Shown here in pieces: positions 44,276-54,747 of a stretch of DNA of 64,000 nt. Both the position numbers and the translations under genes were made by a program. Under the pieces are notes generated by a model. It searched no databases. It saw nothing but the letters and a program-made list of their open reading frames with translations, and was not told where the DNA came from. The stretch is from JADFQT01 sp965216025 (GTDB taxonomy: Bacteria > Chloroflexota > Dehalococcoidia > Lucifugimonadales > UBA3495): assembly GCA_965216025.1 (NCBI GenBank), contig CBDCEX010000015.1, forward strand, positions 372,001 through 436,000, read 5' to 3'. Every line of letters starts with the position of its first letter. The first letter of the stretch is position 1.

Positions 44276-46028
44276 ACCGGGATTCCCAGATCAAACCACC
44301 TTTCCTGGATATAGCTCCCGCGGGGATACCGCCAAATATAATCCCGCATTCCAAGGGCGTCAAATGCGGTCTGATGCGGCCTGATTCACTCAAATTCCAC
44401 GCTTTCATTGGGCAACCACTGTACTGCCAAGCGTAAAAGCCCCAAACCGCTGGTCTACGCCCAAGTCTCGCCCTTGGGAAGCCCCTTTGCCCTGGACGAC
44501 CCCGTAACCGTAACCAATCCCGACGCTCCTAAAGTGGACTAGCCAGGAGCCAGCCTAAGCCGACCAATTCGTTCCAGTATCCCGCCTAGCATTTCCCGGC
44601 TCACCAGCACCTCAGCAAGCTGAAACACCAGCCTTCTGGCATGGCGCACCAACCGTCCTCCAGTCTTGATCATCCTGGTCTGCAGACTGGTCAACGACCA
44701 GTGCTTCATTGCCTCCGGTAAGGCTAGCCTTCTCATGGAGTTGCCCAGGTTGTAAGCCAGTACGAACAACTCCAGCCTGACCTGATTGGCCACGAACTTG
44801 TGGCAGGACAACCTGGTCCAGTTAAGGGCGTACTTGCCTTCTTTTATCCATTGCTCCGCCGTGCCTCGGCCATTGTAAAAGCGGACTATCCCGATGTTTG
44901 GATAGCTCAGATTGGTGACGATGAAGCCCACTCTGGGAAACAGTTCTCCCTGGTGCCACTCCACCTTAGAGACCACTCTCCGAGCAACGTTCCAGCTCTG
45001 GGCCTGGTAGACGAAGTCATGATAGGAGACGATGGGCTTCGGGGAAAGCCACTCCGTAGGCCGTATTAGCCGGGGCGCTATCTCCCGCTGCAGCACCTGG
45101 TTGGACCGCAGCCTGATGCCGTAGCCGATGTTTCTTGCTTCCAGATAATCGTATATCTCCGGCTTGGCGAAGGCGGCGTCAGCACGAAACAGCAGCCTGA
45201 CCGCTGCTGTCAAATAACGCTCCACCACCGGATCAAGGACTTCTTGCCAATCATCGGCACTGTGGACGTTGCCTGACCGTAGCTTAGCTGCTTCACAATC
45301 CCCGAACTGGTTGAACAGAAAGAGAGGGTGATAGCAGACGCATTCAAAGTGGCCGTTATAGGCTGCTCCCTCCTGCTGGCCGTGCACTGGACTCTCGGAA
45401 CTGTCCATATCCAGGATTGCTCGCCGGTGTAGGGTATGGGCCATAGCTCGTTCCACCCACTGGGTATTTATTCGTGCCAGCCCCTTCAGGTTGTCCTCTT
45501 GGGTCAGGAACTCCGTCTCGAACCGGCCCATCTCACTGGTGCTGGCTCCTTTCCGCTCCGAGCCTTGCCATCCCACGATCACTCGCATGGCTGGGTCTTG
45601 GGAAAGGCGCACTGCGTCATTGGTGTCGTCGTAGCCGGCCAAGCGGCTGTAGATCGACTGTCTTAGCAGCGGAACCAGGTGGTGAAGGATATTGCGTCCG
45701 GTACGGCTTTCCTGGAGGTGGTCCTCAGCGATTTCGGTAAGGCCCAAGGCATCATCAAACTCTCGAAAGGCAAGAAGACCAGCGTCGGAGGTGATGGTTG
45801 AGCCGTGAAATTCCAGGCGGACTTTGGGGTTGAATTGGAGCCGGAGAGGGGCTTTTTCGCCGTCACCCATCAGGTGCCTCCATGATGCCTACGGCATCTT
45901 ACTGCAAAGTGACATATCATGGAGTTATTATAGCTGGGAACACGCAAAAAGGGCCCATAATTAGACAATGGTTGAAAGACCATCGACGAATTACTGAGAA
46001 AGCTTTTTAGCCATATGGGAAATGTGGG
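44276..46028 (-). mobile_element. IS1380-family element, copy B, inserted in the kinase-AAA-TPR gene
   Basis: The 1753-bp element is flanked by TTAG on both sides (44272-44275 and 46029-46032), the 4-bp duplication typical of IS1380. Its ends are imperfect inverted repeats (ACCGGGATTCCCAG and CCCACATTTCCCAT read inward). Taking out the element plus one TTAG joins HIEESLT to NLRRGFDYH in one continuous frame, which proves the insertion point. Confidence 0.93.
44539..45870 (-). CDS. IS1380-family transposase, copy B
   Basis: The complete 443-residue DDE transposase has catalytic blocks AILDMDSSESPVHGQ (Asp154/156), LFRADAAFAKPE (Asp231) and GTAEQWIKEGKYALNW (Glu339/344). It is intact and near-identical to the partial copy at 1-866, so the element has moved recently within this genome. 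Confidence 0.93.
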   Translation of the reverse strand: MGDGEKAPLRLQFNPKVRLEFHGSTITSDAGLLAFREFDDALGLTEIAEDHLQESRTGRNILHHLVPLLRQSIYSRLAGYDDTNDAVRLSQDPAMRVIVGWQGSERKGASTSEMGRFETEFLTQEDNLKGLARINTQWVERAMAHTLHRRAILDMDSSESPVHGQQEGAAYNGHFECVCYHPLFLFNQFGDCEAAKLRSGNVHSADDWQEVLDPVVERYLTAAVRLLFRADAAFAKPEIYDYLEARNIGYGIRLRSNQVLQREIAPRLIRPTEWLSPKPIVSYHDFVYQAQSWNVARRVVSKVEWHQGELFPRVGFIVTNLSYPNIGIVRFYNGRGTAEQWIKEGKYALNWTRLSCHKFVANQVRLELFVLAYNLGNSMRRLALPEAMKHWSLTSLQTRMIKTGGRLVRHARRLVFQLAEVLVSREMLGGILERIGRLRLAPG

Positions 46029-47004
46029 TTAGAGATTCCTCAATATGAAGCATGGCAACCTGAGCCCGGGCTTGGCCAAAAAGGAGCGTCGCAGTCTCGT
46101 CATAAATTGGCAGTCCTTCCTTGGCCAGCAGAGCCCGCTGGAAGTGGCTCAGTGCCTCCTCATAGGCATAAAAAGACAAAGCTCGTTGCCCGGCCAACAA
46201 GGAATACCCTACCAACTTTTCTGTGCCGGTCAGAGTCTCAGCCGCAGCGAAGTGGTGGGCCAACTCGGCCGCATGGGCCTCGGCGTCATCTCCATACAGC
46301 TCTTCCAGGGTCTCGGCGATGCGGGCGTGGAGGCGCACCCGGCGGGTCAGTGTCAACTCTTCGGCGAGGGTCTCCTGGATCAAGGCGTGGGTGAACTGGT
46401 ACCGGCCCACCGCTTGGGGAAGCTCCTCGATGACCCGGGCCGAGAGGGCTTCTTCCAATACTTCTAAAAGCCGGTCTTCCGAGATGTCCTCAACCAAGGG
46501 ATCCAACTGTCGCAGCTCGAATTCCCGCCCGACGACCGAGGCGATGGTCAGGGCCTCGTTGCACCGCTGGGACAGCCGGTTGAGCCTTCTTCCAATAACC
46601 TCCCGCACTCCTTCCGGGATGCGGACGGTCCAGGAGTCACCCTCACCCTCACCCCCGACCCCTCTCCCTCAAGGAGAGGGGTCGGGGGTGAGGGCCCCTT
46701 CCTGCACCAGCAGCCGCCCCACCTCGGTGACGAACAGGGGGTTTCCTTCCGTCTGGGTGTGAACCGCCTCAGCCAGGCCTGAGAGTGGGTCAACACCAGC
46801 CGCCACCTCGATGAAGCGGCCCACGTCCTGCTGACTCAGACCCCGCAGCAACACCCGCTGGAATAATCTTTCCCTGGTCAATTCGCCAAGAGTTTCGGCC
46901 AAGGGATGCTGGCGAGATAATTCCATATCCCGATAGGTCCCAATCAGGAGTAGACGGCTGTTGCCCAACTCCCTGGCTAGGAACTGGAGCAGCAGAAGGG
47001 ACGG
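46029..47004 (-). pseudogene. Kinase-AAA-TPR gene, middle part
   Basis: The same frame continues directly after the TAG at 47005 as PSLLLLQFLARELGNSRLLL, then GTYRDMELSRQHPLAETLGE, the sensor and lid part of the STAND-like AAA domain. It reads to LLVQEGALTPDPSP and a TGA (46669) inside a hairpin repeat, then resumes as DSWTVRIPEGVREVIGRRLN. It runs through a winged-helix-like and first TPR region to HIEESLT, where the IS1380 element interrupts it. It contains no other lesions. Confidence 0.85.
46646..46694. repeat. Perfect 22-bp-stem hairpin repeat with in-frame stop
   Basis: CCCTCACCCCCGACCCCTCT plus CC (46646-46667) pairs perfectly with 46673-46694 around a 5-base loop. On the minus strand it encodes LTPDPSP followed by TGA, a peptide well known from hairpin repeats that invade genes in environmental genomes. 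It keeps the host frame on both sides. Confidence 0.85.
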
Positions 47005-48603
47005 CTAGTCGGCCCAATGCAGGTCATCAAGCACCAAGACCAGGGGCTGCTTCTGAGACGCCAATTTTAGGAAGGCTGTTATCGAGTCGAACAGCCGGAA
47101 TCGGGCCTGCGCCGGACTGTCTAGTCGGGGTGGAGGGGAAAGGTCGGGCAGGCGTTCTTTGACGTCCGATATTACCTCGGCTATGTCCGCTGCGCCGGCG
47201 CCCATTTCGGAACGCAGCTGGTCCGGGTCTCGCTCCCGGACATAGGAGCGAATCGCCTGCACCCAAGGCCAGTAGGGCGGCATCCCCTGCTCTTCGTAGC
47301 AGCGGCCCCACAGGACTTGAGTGCTCCGCAGACCATCGTAAGTAGCCAACTCCTGAGCGGTCCGTGTCTTGCCGATGCCCGGCTCCCCCACCAGGGTCAC
47401 CAGTCTGCCTCTCCCCGACAGGGCATCTTCCAGGCACGCCTTCAGCTCCCCCATCTCTCGCTGGCGGCCCACAAACACGCCACCAGCCAGGCTGTCCAGG
47501 GCGTGGGCATCACTCGGTAGGGGCGCAAGGCCTTGCGCCCCTACAACCGGTTCTGTCAGGTCCAGGCCATCCAAAGCTGCTAGAACATCGGCAGCTGACT
47601 GAGGCCGCTCTGACGGGTCTTTGGCCAAGAGTCGCAAAATCAATGCTTCTAAGGGACGCGGGCACTGCCCGTTGTGCCAGGTGGGGGCCACCGGCGGGGT
47701 GTTGATGTGCTGGCCGATGATGGCTACTGAATCGTCGCCCAGGAAGGGAGGCCTGCCGGTCACCATCTCGTAGAGCATGGCTCCCAGGGAGTAGAGGTCG
47801 GCCCGGGGTGTTACCTCGCCGCCCATGGCCTGCTCCGGCGGCATGTAGGAGACAGTCCCGACCATCATCCCCTCGGTGGTCAGGCGGGACCGGTCGATGG
47901 CCACTGCCAGGCCGAAGTCGCCAATCTTGGCCACACCTTCACCAGTCAGCCAGACGTTCCCCGGCTTCAAGTCCCGGTGGACGATGCCCCGGCTGTGGGC
48001 GAACTCCAGCCCCCGGCAGGTTTCTCTGGCGATGTCGATGGCCTGTTCTAGACTGATACGGTGGTCGGGAGCATCTTCAATGACCCCTTCTACGTCGCCA
48101 CCCCCCATCAGCTCGGTCACCATGTAGGGCTGGTCAGCCTCTTGACCTAGATCGAACACGGTGACGATGTGCGGATGGGAGCCGAGGCGGCCCATGGCCT
48201 GAGCCTCCCGGGTGATACGGGTGCGGGAGACCTCGTCCAGGCCCTCGGTCTTGATCAGCGCGAAGGCCACCTCCCGGTCCAGCAGGGTGTCTTGAGCCAG
48301 GTAGACCTTCTTCTTGCCACCCTCGCCCAGGAACTTCTTGACCTGGTAGCGACCATTGGCGAAGGAGGTCGGCTGGTCCGGAGGATGATGTGACCTGCCT
48401 AATACTTGGGGTGTAGGTTCCCCGGGAGTGCCCAATGCTTGTTGAGCGGCTGACAAAAAAGTCAGGGCTTCACGGTTCTCCGGATCCAGCCGGAGAACAT
48501 CTTGGGCGCTGGCTTGGACATCGGGCCATTTGCGTTCCGCGAACGCCGCATCCACCTCATCGAGAAGACGTTCTATTCGACGCTGAATTCGGTCGCTTGC
48601 CAT
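47005..48603 (-). CDS. Serine/threonine kinase-AAA protein, truncated by an amber codon
   Basis: The 532-residue product has a short N-terminal TPR-like helix pair (1-55) and a protein kinase domain about 84-345. Kinase motifs are the glycine loop LGEGGKKKVYLA, Lys118 in FALIKTE, catalytic Asp211 in HRDLKPGN, Asp229 in DFG and MPPEQAM. After a linker comes a STAND-like AAA domain with Walker A GEPGIGKT (406-413) and Walker B LVLVLDDLHWAD. A TAG follows at once, where relatives have another residue, and the frame continues beyond it. The kinase may still be made as a short form. The intact gene would code for a signalling protein of about 1300 residues. Confidence 0.85.
   Translation of the reverse strand: MASDRIQRRIERLLDEVDAAFAERKWPDVQASAQDVLRLDPENREALTFLSAAQQALGTPGEPTPQVLGRSHHPPDQPTSFANGRYQVKKFLGEGGKKKVYLAQDTLLDREVAFALIKTEGLDEVSRTRITREAQAMGRLGSHPHIVTVFDLGQEADQPYMVTELMGGGDVEGVIEDAPDHRISLEQAIDIARETCRGLEFAHSRGIVHRDLKPGNVWLTGEGVAKIGDFGLAVAIDRSRLTTEGMMVGTVSYMPPEQAMGGEVTPRADLYSLGAMLYEMVTGRPPFLGDDSVAIIGQHINTPPVAPTWHNGQCPRPLEALILRLLAKDPSERPQSAADVLAALDGLDLTEPVVGAQGLAPLPSDAHALDSLAGGVFVGRQREMGELKACLEDALSGRGRLVTLVGEPGIGKTRTAQELATYDGLRSTQVLWGRCYEEQGMPPYWPWVQAIRSYVRERDPDQLRSEMGAGAADIAEVISDVKERLPDLSPPPRLDSPAQARFRLFDSITAFLKLASQKQPLVLVLDDLHWAD
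47517..47544. repeat. 28-bp perfect palindrome inside the kinase linker
   Basis: GTAGGGGCGCAAGG and CCTTGCGCCCCTAC form a complete palindrome. It is read in frame as VGAQGLAPL between the kinase and AAA domains (about residues 354-362). Confidence 0.85.
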
Positions 48604-48735
48604 TATGGAGCCATATTACGTCCGAGGGATAGCCTTGTCCACCGAACGCTGGGGGCGACACAGGGATCAAGATTAATATCAGTTCCGAGATTATCCTCGA
48701 CTTATGCGTTCCCAACTCCTCCGGCTGGCATGAAA

Positions 48736-48960
48736 TTAACCTCCGGAGATAGCGCAACCCGGCGTCATTCGTTCCGGAAAGGACCGACAGCGTTGGGGGC
48801 GGCTGTCGTAAATCCGGCAGGCGAAGGTGGTAGGGTCCAGAAAGGATGACCTGGAAGCCAGAGTTGCCCCCAGCGGGATATGAAGGTCCAGGTGCAGATA
48901 CAACTCCTGCGTCAGTGGGCAGGCAGTTGTTTTAGACTGTTCGCCGCCAAAGAATATCAC
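48736..48960 (-). CDS. Small Cys-containing protein, YkgJ-like tail
   Basis: The 74-residue frame starts at a GTG (48960). Its end, FACRIYDSRPQRCRSFPERM, resembles the CxIYxxRPxxCRxFP signature of YkgJ-type metal-binding Cys-cluster proteins. Other Cys of that cluster are sparse (TTACPL). It may be the end of a larger gene whose upstream part was lost near the IS66 copy at 49063. Confidence 0.45.
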   Translation of the reverse strand: MIFFGGEQSKTTACPLTQELYLHLDLHIPLGATLASRSSFLDPTTFACRIYDSRPQRCRSFPERMTPGCAISGG

Positions 48961-49062
48961 CTGGGCTCAGCTCAATCATGGGCGGCCCAGGGCTTTCCCT
49001 CCTCATAATGAAAGCACTGGCTCAGGATGCGGAACGACTGTTGTCTAGCGTGGCTGGGTATT

Positions 49063-50493
49063 GTAACTGTTCAGACTTGATGATGTGAATTGGCTCAAAG
49101 CCGTTGGAAAAACGCTGGCATGGCCGGGGGAGTTGTGGCATACCAGGGAGGTGGACACTGAACTAGACCTGAACGCGGCGAGTCGCGAAACTCTGCTGGA
49201 GATAATTGCCGGCCAGCGGGCAGTCATTGCCGATTTGCAAAGGCGGATTGGGGTTCTGGAATCCCGTCCAAACCGGCGCGGGTCGTCGGGGATGCCGGGT
49301 AATCAGCCGCACTCCAGCCGGCAAGCGCCGGAGAAAAAGGAGCCCAGAAAGCCGCGCCGCCATGGCTTCGCCCGCCAGCGCATGACTCCTACCCGGCGGG
49401 TGGAGCATGCCGTGGCGGTCTGTCCCGACTGCGGGACTCACCTGAACGGCGGATGGGTACAGCGAACTCGGGAAGTCATTGAGCTACCGGTGGCTCCGGT
49501 AGAAGTGACCGAGCACGCCCTGGTAGCCCGCATCTGTCCGGTATGCCAGCGGCGCCGGCTGCCCAAAGAGGCCCTGCAGGGGGTGGTTCTGGGCCAGCAG
49601 CGCCTGGGGGTCAATCTGGTAAGCCTGATGGTGACCCTGCGGGAGGAGGGACGGTTGCCCATAAGAATCATCCAATGGTACCTGGAGACCGTCCATCAGT
49701 TGCACCTGAGTGTTGGTGCCATCGTCCAGGCCGTCCATGGAGTAGCCCGTCAGGCTGAGACGGCGGTGCGAGAGGTGCTCGAGCAAGTCCGCGCCAGTCC
49801 CGTGGTGCAGGGCGACGAAACCGGCTGGCGCCAGGACGGGAGCAACGGCTATGTTTGGACCTTCAGCACTCCCAGCGAACGATACTTCCTGCGTCGGGGT
49901 CGGGATAAGGGGGTGGTGGATGAGGTGCTGGATTCCTCCTTCAGCGGAGTGTTGGTCAGTGATTTCTACGCCGCCTATAACCACTACCCGGGCCTGAAGC
50001 AACGGTGCTGGGCTCATCTGCTGCGGGATATCCATGACCTGAAAGGGTTGTACCCAGAAGACGCTGGGCTGGCTCAGTGGGCCGAGGCGGTTCACCAGGT
50101 CTACACGGAGGCCAAGGCCTCGGTCCTTCCCCGAGCCCAGCCAGGCCATCGCATCCAGCTAGTGCTGGAGGAGAAACTAATGGTCTTGGCGCGACCTTTC
50201 CTTAAAGATCCCCTGGCGGTTCAGGCCAAGCTCTGCCGGCGCATGGAACGGTTCATCAAGGAACTGTTTGTCTTCGTGTCGGACCCAGCCGTGCCCTCAG
50301 ACAACAACGCCGCCGAGCGGAGCCTGCGGCATCTGGTAACCAGTCGCAAGATCAGCGGCGGCACCCGCTCAGGGCAGGGCACCGACAGCAAGATGACCTT
50401 GGCATCCCTCTTTGGCACCTGGCGGGCTAGAGGTCTCAATCCCCTCCTGGAATGCCGCCGGTTGCTCGCTTCCCCTCAAATCTGAACACTTAC
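49063..50493 (+). mobile_element. IS66-family element, copy 2
   Basis: The 1431-bp element has the same length and ends as copy 1, in the opposite orientation. The 8-mers outside the ends, TGGGTATT and TCTGTATT, agree in six positions, so they may be an aged 8-bp target duplication typical of IS66. Confidence 0.9.
49085..50485 (+). CDS. IS66-family transposase (TnpC type), copy 2
   Basis: The 466-residue intact transposase differs from copy 1 by only a handful of residues (for example GLYPEDAG against GLYSEDAG). Both keep the zinc ribbon and DDE blocks (VQGDETGW, VSDFYAAY, NNAAERSL). The GTG start lies 22 bp inside the left end. Confidence 0.92.
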   Translation: MNWLKAVGKTLAWPGELWHTREVDTELDLNAASRETLLEIIAGQRAVIADLQRRIGVLESRPNRRGSSGMPGNQPHSSRQAPEKKEPRKPRRHGFARQRMTPTRRVEHAVAVCPDCGTHLNGGWVQRTREVIELPVAPVEVTEHALVARICPVCQRRRLPKEALQGVVLGQQRLGVNLVSLMVTLREEGRLPIRIIQWYLETVHQLHLSVGAIVQAVHGVARQAETAVREVLEQVRASPVVQGDETGWRQDGSNGYVWTFSTPSERYFLRRGRDKGVVDEVLDSSFSGVLVSDFYAAYNHYPGLKQRCWAHLLRDIHDLKGLYPEDAGLAQWAEAVHQVYTEAKASVLPRAQPGHRIQLVLEEKLMVLARPFLKDPLAVQAKLCRRMERFIKELFVFVSDPAVPSDNNAAERSLRHLVTSRKISGGTRSGQGTDSKMTLASLFGTWRARGLNPLLECRRLLASPQI

Positions 50494-50855
50494 TCTGTAT
50501 TGGCGGAAGCAGACCCGGCCAGGTGCATAAAGCCGATTGATTAAGGAAACCCACATTATCGAGAGGTCCCGTCAACGTCCGACCAGAGGGAACCATCATC
50601 GTGCGAGCACACCTGAACGATACGGGGTATGGGGTAGTTGCATTACGGGGAACGTAGTGACCGGGTTTCGAGCTTCCTCCGGCATTCGCCAAGGATGTCG
50701 CGGAACAAGGGCCGAAGCCTCCAGGCTGTGCGTTTTAGCTCCCCGACTTCCTGGCCTGGCAGACTCAAAACGAGTTGCTAACAATTAAAGACTTCGAACG
50801 TGGTGAGCGCTGATTCATCAAGATACGAGAACACATCGGGCAACTGAGGAAATCC
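50494..50855. other. Non-coding gap
   Basis: Nothing recognisable lies between the IS66 right end and the amidase fragment. Short frames on both strands lack ribosome sites. Confidence 0.4.
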
Positions 50856-51416
50856 TTGCTTGGAGCGATTGCAATGGAAGATACCGATTTGGCTTTTAGT
50901 CCTGTGTGGCGACTTCGGGAACTTCTTGATAATCGGGCAGTCTCCTCGGTGGAGTTGACTGAACCATTCTTGCGGCGGATAGAGGCCATTAACCCCCAGC
51001 TGAACGCATTTCTCACCGTTACTGCTGAGGAGGCCCTGGCTGCAGCACGGGTCGCCGATGAGAAGCTCTCTCAGGGCAAAAACGATATGCCACTTGTGGG
51101 AATTCCCATCTCAATTAAGGATTTAGAGCTTATCAGAGGGATTCGCACGACCCTTGGCTCCCTGATTTTCCAGGAGACTGTCCCAGACTCTGATTCTGCA
51201 GTGGTGGAACGGGTTCGGGCGGCGGGCGGGGTCATATTGGGAAAGACCAACACCCCCGAGTTTGGCCTTCAGGAGACCACTGAGAACCGGTTGCGTGATC
51301 CCTGTCGCAATCCTTGGAACACCGAGCGTACTCCCGGCGGTTCGAGCGGGGGAGGTGGGGCAGCAGTCGCCGCTGGCTTGTGTGCCATCGCCACCGGTAC
51401 CGATGGGAGAGGCCGA
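50856..51416 (+). pseudogene. Amidase-signature enzyme, N-terminal fragment
   Basis: About 185 residues are present: PVWRLRELLDNRAVSSVELT, the catalytic-triad Lys in VGIPISIKDLELIRG, TNTPEFGLQ and the Gly/Ser loop TPGGSSGGGGAAVAAGLCAI. The match ends at ATGTDG, just where the third triad member (the nucleophilic Ser of GTDxGGSIR) would follow. An enoyl-CoA hydratase fragment is fused from there on. Inactive. Confidence 0.85.
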
Positions 51417-51837
51417 AATACGTTATAGTCAGGTGATTCAGCAGATACCTCAACCGGTAATCGCGGCGGTGGATGGTTATGCCATCGGTTCCGGGAATAT
51501 CTTGGCTTATACCTGCGACTTTACCGTGGCAACGACCCGATCCCGGTTCGGACAGACTGGACCCAGGGTGGGCAGCCCAGCCAACGGCCCTAACGTGGCC
51601 ATGCTGGCGGCCAGGGTTGGTCAGAGGCGGGCACGAGAAATCTGGATGCTTCAGCCGCCAATACACCGCCCGGCGGTGCACAGGACATGGGACTGGTCAA
51701 CACGATAGTGGAGCCGGAACAGCTTTGGGCCGAGGTTGACCAGTGGATTGTCGACCGATGTTATCGTAGCTGCCGGAGCCACCCGGCTGTTCCTAGACGG
51801 GTTCAGAGAATTCCTCCGTTCCGAAAAGGGGAGCTAG
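51400..51837 (+). pseudogene. Enoyl-CoA hydratase/MenB-type fragment with frameshifts
   Basis: YSQVIQQIPQPVIAAVDGYA, IGSGNILAYTCDFTVATTRS and FGQTGPRVGSPANGPNVAML match the crotonase fold (oxyanion-hole region and helix). The frame then shifts near 51650 (SRQYTA) and again near 51685 (MGLVNTIVEPEQLWAEVDQW). The N-terminal third is missing. The RVGS and ARVGQRRAREIWML block is closest to MenB or ring-opening hydratases. Confidence 0.8.
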
Positions 51838-51880
51838 TGTTGGTCATCAAGACCACCCAGTAACCAAGACAGGTGATGCT

Positions 51881-53131
<1,251 letters not shown>

Positions 53132-53203
53132 CAGCCAGTCACTAGATTTTCGGAATGACGCGTTCGTCAGTACCAAATGTAGATTGAATTCATGGAGTGA
53201 AGA

Positions 53204-53605
53204 ATGAACGAGGAAACTATGGCTGCCAACTTGGCGACGGTTGAAGCCCACTTCCACAGCGAGGCGGCAAATGAAGTAGACGAAGCTTTAAAACTGTACA
53301 CCGACGATATTGTCTGGGAAGCACCTGCTAGAAACCTAATCTTCCAGGGCAAAGAGGATGTAGGTAATAACTACCGAAAAATCTTCGCTTCCATTCGGGA
53401 TGTTGAATTCCGGAATCTCCAACGTTTTGCCACGGAAGACCGAGTTGTAGATGACAGCATTTTGACTTTCGTAATCACCCAGGAGGGTTTTTTGCCTTTG
53501 CCTGTTGGACAAGAAGTAGAAATGCGGCTGGCTCACATTTTCGAAATGCGCGATGGGAAGATAAGCAAAGAAATCGCCTACGAGATGTGGCGCCCAGCTG
53601 ATTAG
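53204..53605 (+). CDS. NTF2-like (SnoaL-type) protein
   Basis: The 133-residue protein has a helix start (ATVEAHFHSEAANEVDEALK), then LYTDDIVWEAPARNLIFQGK and a curved-sheet end (VEMRLAHIFEMRDGKISKEI). This is the cone-shaped NTF2/ketosteroid-isomerase-like fold. Such proteins bind or isomerise small hydrophobic ligands; the ligand is unknown. It lies between gdhA and the lactonase-like gene, same strand. Confidence 0.75.
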   Translation: MNEETMAANLATVEAHFHSEAANEVDEALKLYTDDIVWEAPARNLIFQGKEDVGNNYRKIFASIRDVEFRNLQRFATEDRVVDDSILTFVITQEGFLPLPVGQEVEMRLAHIFEMRDGKISKEIAYEMWRPAD

Positions 53606-53652
53606 TAATGCCTTGGACCTGATTTATAGGCGAAATGCGAGGAGGAGATTCA

Positions 53653-54678
53653 ATGCCTTACTACATGTACGTTTCACTGCAAGACGATGACAAGATACTG
53701 GTTTTTACTATGGATGGCGAGACCGGGAAGCTGACACCAAAGGACGAGTTGCCTGTATCAGGTGGGCCGTCCTCACTGACGATTAGCCCGGACCGGAAGG
53801 TTCTATACGTTGGGCATCGCAATGTTCCAGGGATATCCAGCTTTCGGATTGACCTAGACAACGGAGGGCTGACGAAGAGCGGAACGGTAACTCCTGAGGC
53901 AGCTCCCACCTTTCTCTCCACAGACCGCAATGGCCGGTATTTGCTGTCCTCCTATTATCAGGGCGCCCATGTAGCGGTACACCCTCTTGAGGATGACGGA
54001 GCGGTAGGAGGCCCACCAATTGAATGGTTGGAGACGGCCATTGGCGCCCATGCAATGCAGACCGATCCCTCCAACAAGTATGCCTTTGTGCCCCACATCG
54101 ACAACCGGGGCGGACCCAACGCCATCTTCCAGTTCAAGTTCGACCCCGACACTGGGCACCTGGCGCCCAACTCACCGCCTCGGGTAAGCCAGCCGACGGG
54201 GACGGGGCCCCGCCACTTCTGCTTCCATCCCAGCAAGAACGTTCTCTATTTCTCCAACGAGCAGGGCTCTACCGTAACTGGGTACAACTTCGACCCCGCC
54301 AACGGCACCCTGAACGCCTTCCAGACCATCTCTACCCTGCCCGCCGGGTACCAGGAAAGCAACACTTGCTCCCAAATTCAAACCTCTCCCTCAGGAAGAT
54401 TCTTGTACGCTCCCAACCGAGGCCACAACAGCATCGCCGGGTTTTCGATAGATGCCTCCTCCGGACAGTTAACGGCCATCGGGCAAGTAGCGACCGAAGA
54501 TCGGCCAAGCGCCTTCAGCCTGGACCCTGAGGGCAATTTCCTTTTCGCCGCCGGTTCGGAAACCGACCGGCTGGCATCGTACCGGGTCAACGGCGAAACG
54601 GGTGAGCTAACTCCGCTGGAGATTTATGACGTGGGAAAAAGGCCAATGTGGGTGCTGATTACAACTCTTGAAGGCTAG
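53653..54678 (+). CDS. Lactonase-like seven-bladed beta-propeller (YbhE/Pgl type)
   Basis: The 341-residue protein starts at the ATG at 53653, after GGAGGAG. Its repeated blade pattern (DGETGKLTPKDELPVSGGPS, FDPDTGHLAPN, FDPANGTLNAF, NGETGELTPLEIYDVGKRP) and the core TGTGPRHFCFHPSKNVLYFS are those of the cytosolic 6-phosphogluconolactonase/lactonase family. It likely hydrolyses a sugar lactone. The ISAs1 copy 2 begins 8 bp after its stop. Confidence 0.85.
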   Translation: MPYYMYVSLQDDDKILVFTMDGETGKLTPKDELPVSGGPSSLTISPDRKVLYVGHRNVPGISSFRIDLDNGGLTKSGTVTPEAAPTFLSTDRNGRYLLSSYYQGAHVAVHPLEDDGAVGGPPIEWLETAIGAHAMQTDPSNKYAFVPHIDNRGGPNAIFQFKFDPDTGHLAPNSPPRVSQPTGTGPRHFCFHPSKNVLYFSNEQGSTVTGYNFDPANGTLNAFQTISTLPAGYQESNTCSQIQTSPSGRFLYAPNRGHNSIAGFSIDASSGQLTAIGQVATEDRPSAFSLDPEGNFLFAAGSETDRLASYRVNGETGELTPLEIYDVGKRPMWVLITTLEG

Positions 54679-54747
54679 AGGATCGCAGGGCCTTTTCATT
54701 TTCTCAAAATAGTATAAAATTATTACCAGTTTAAGCGGGAGGGAAGG

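Noticed and set aside
47005..47007. TAG as recoded amino acid (stop readthrough) in the kinase-AAA gene
   Set aside because: The gene carries two further disabling insertions and no other gene in the window has internal TAG codons, so simple decay is more likely.
40356..50493. Inversion of the 42-49 kb segment by recombination between the two IS66 copies
   Set aside because: Swapped target duplications would be expected, but the left flank of one copy does not match the right flank of the other.
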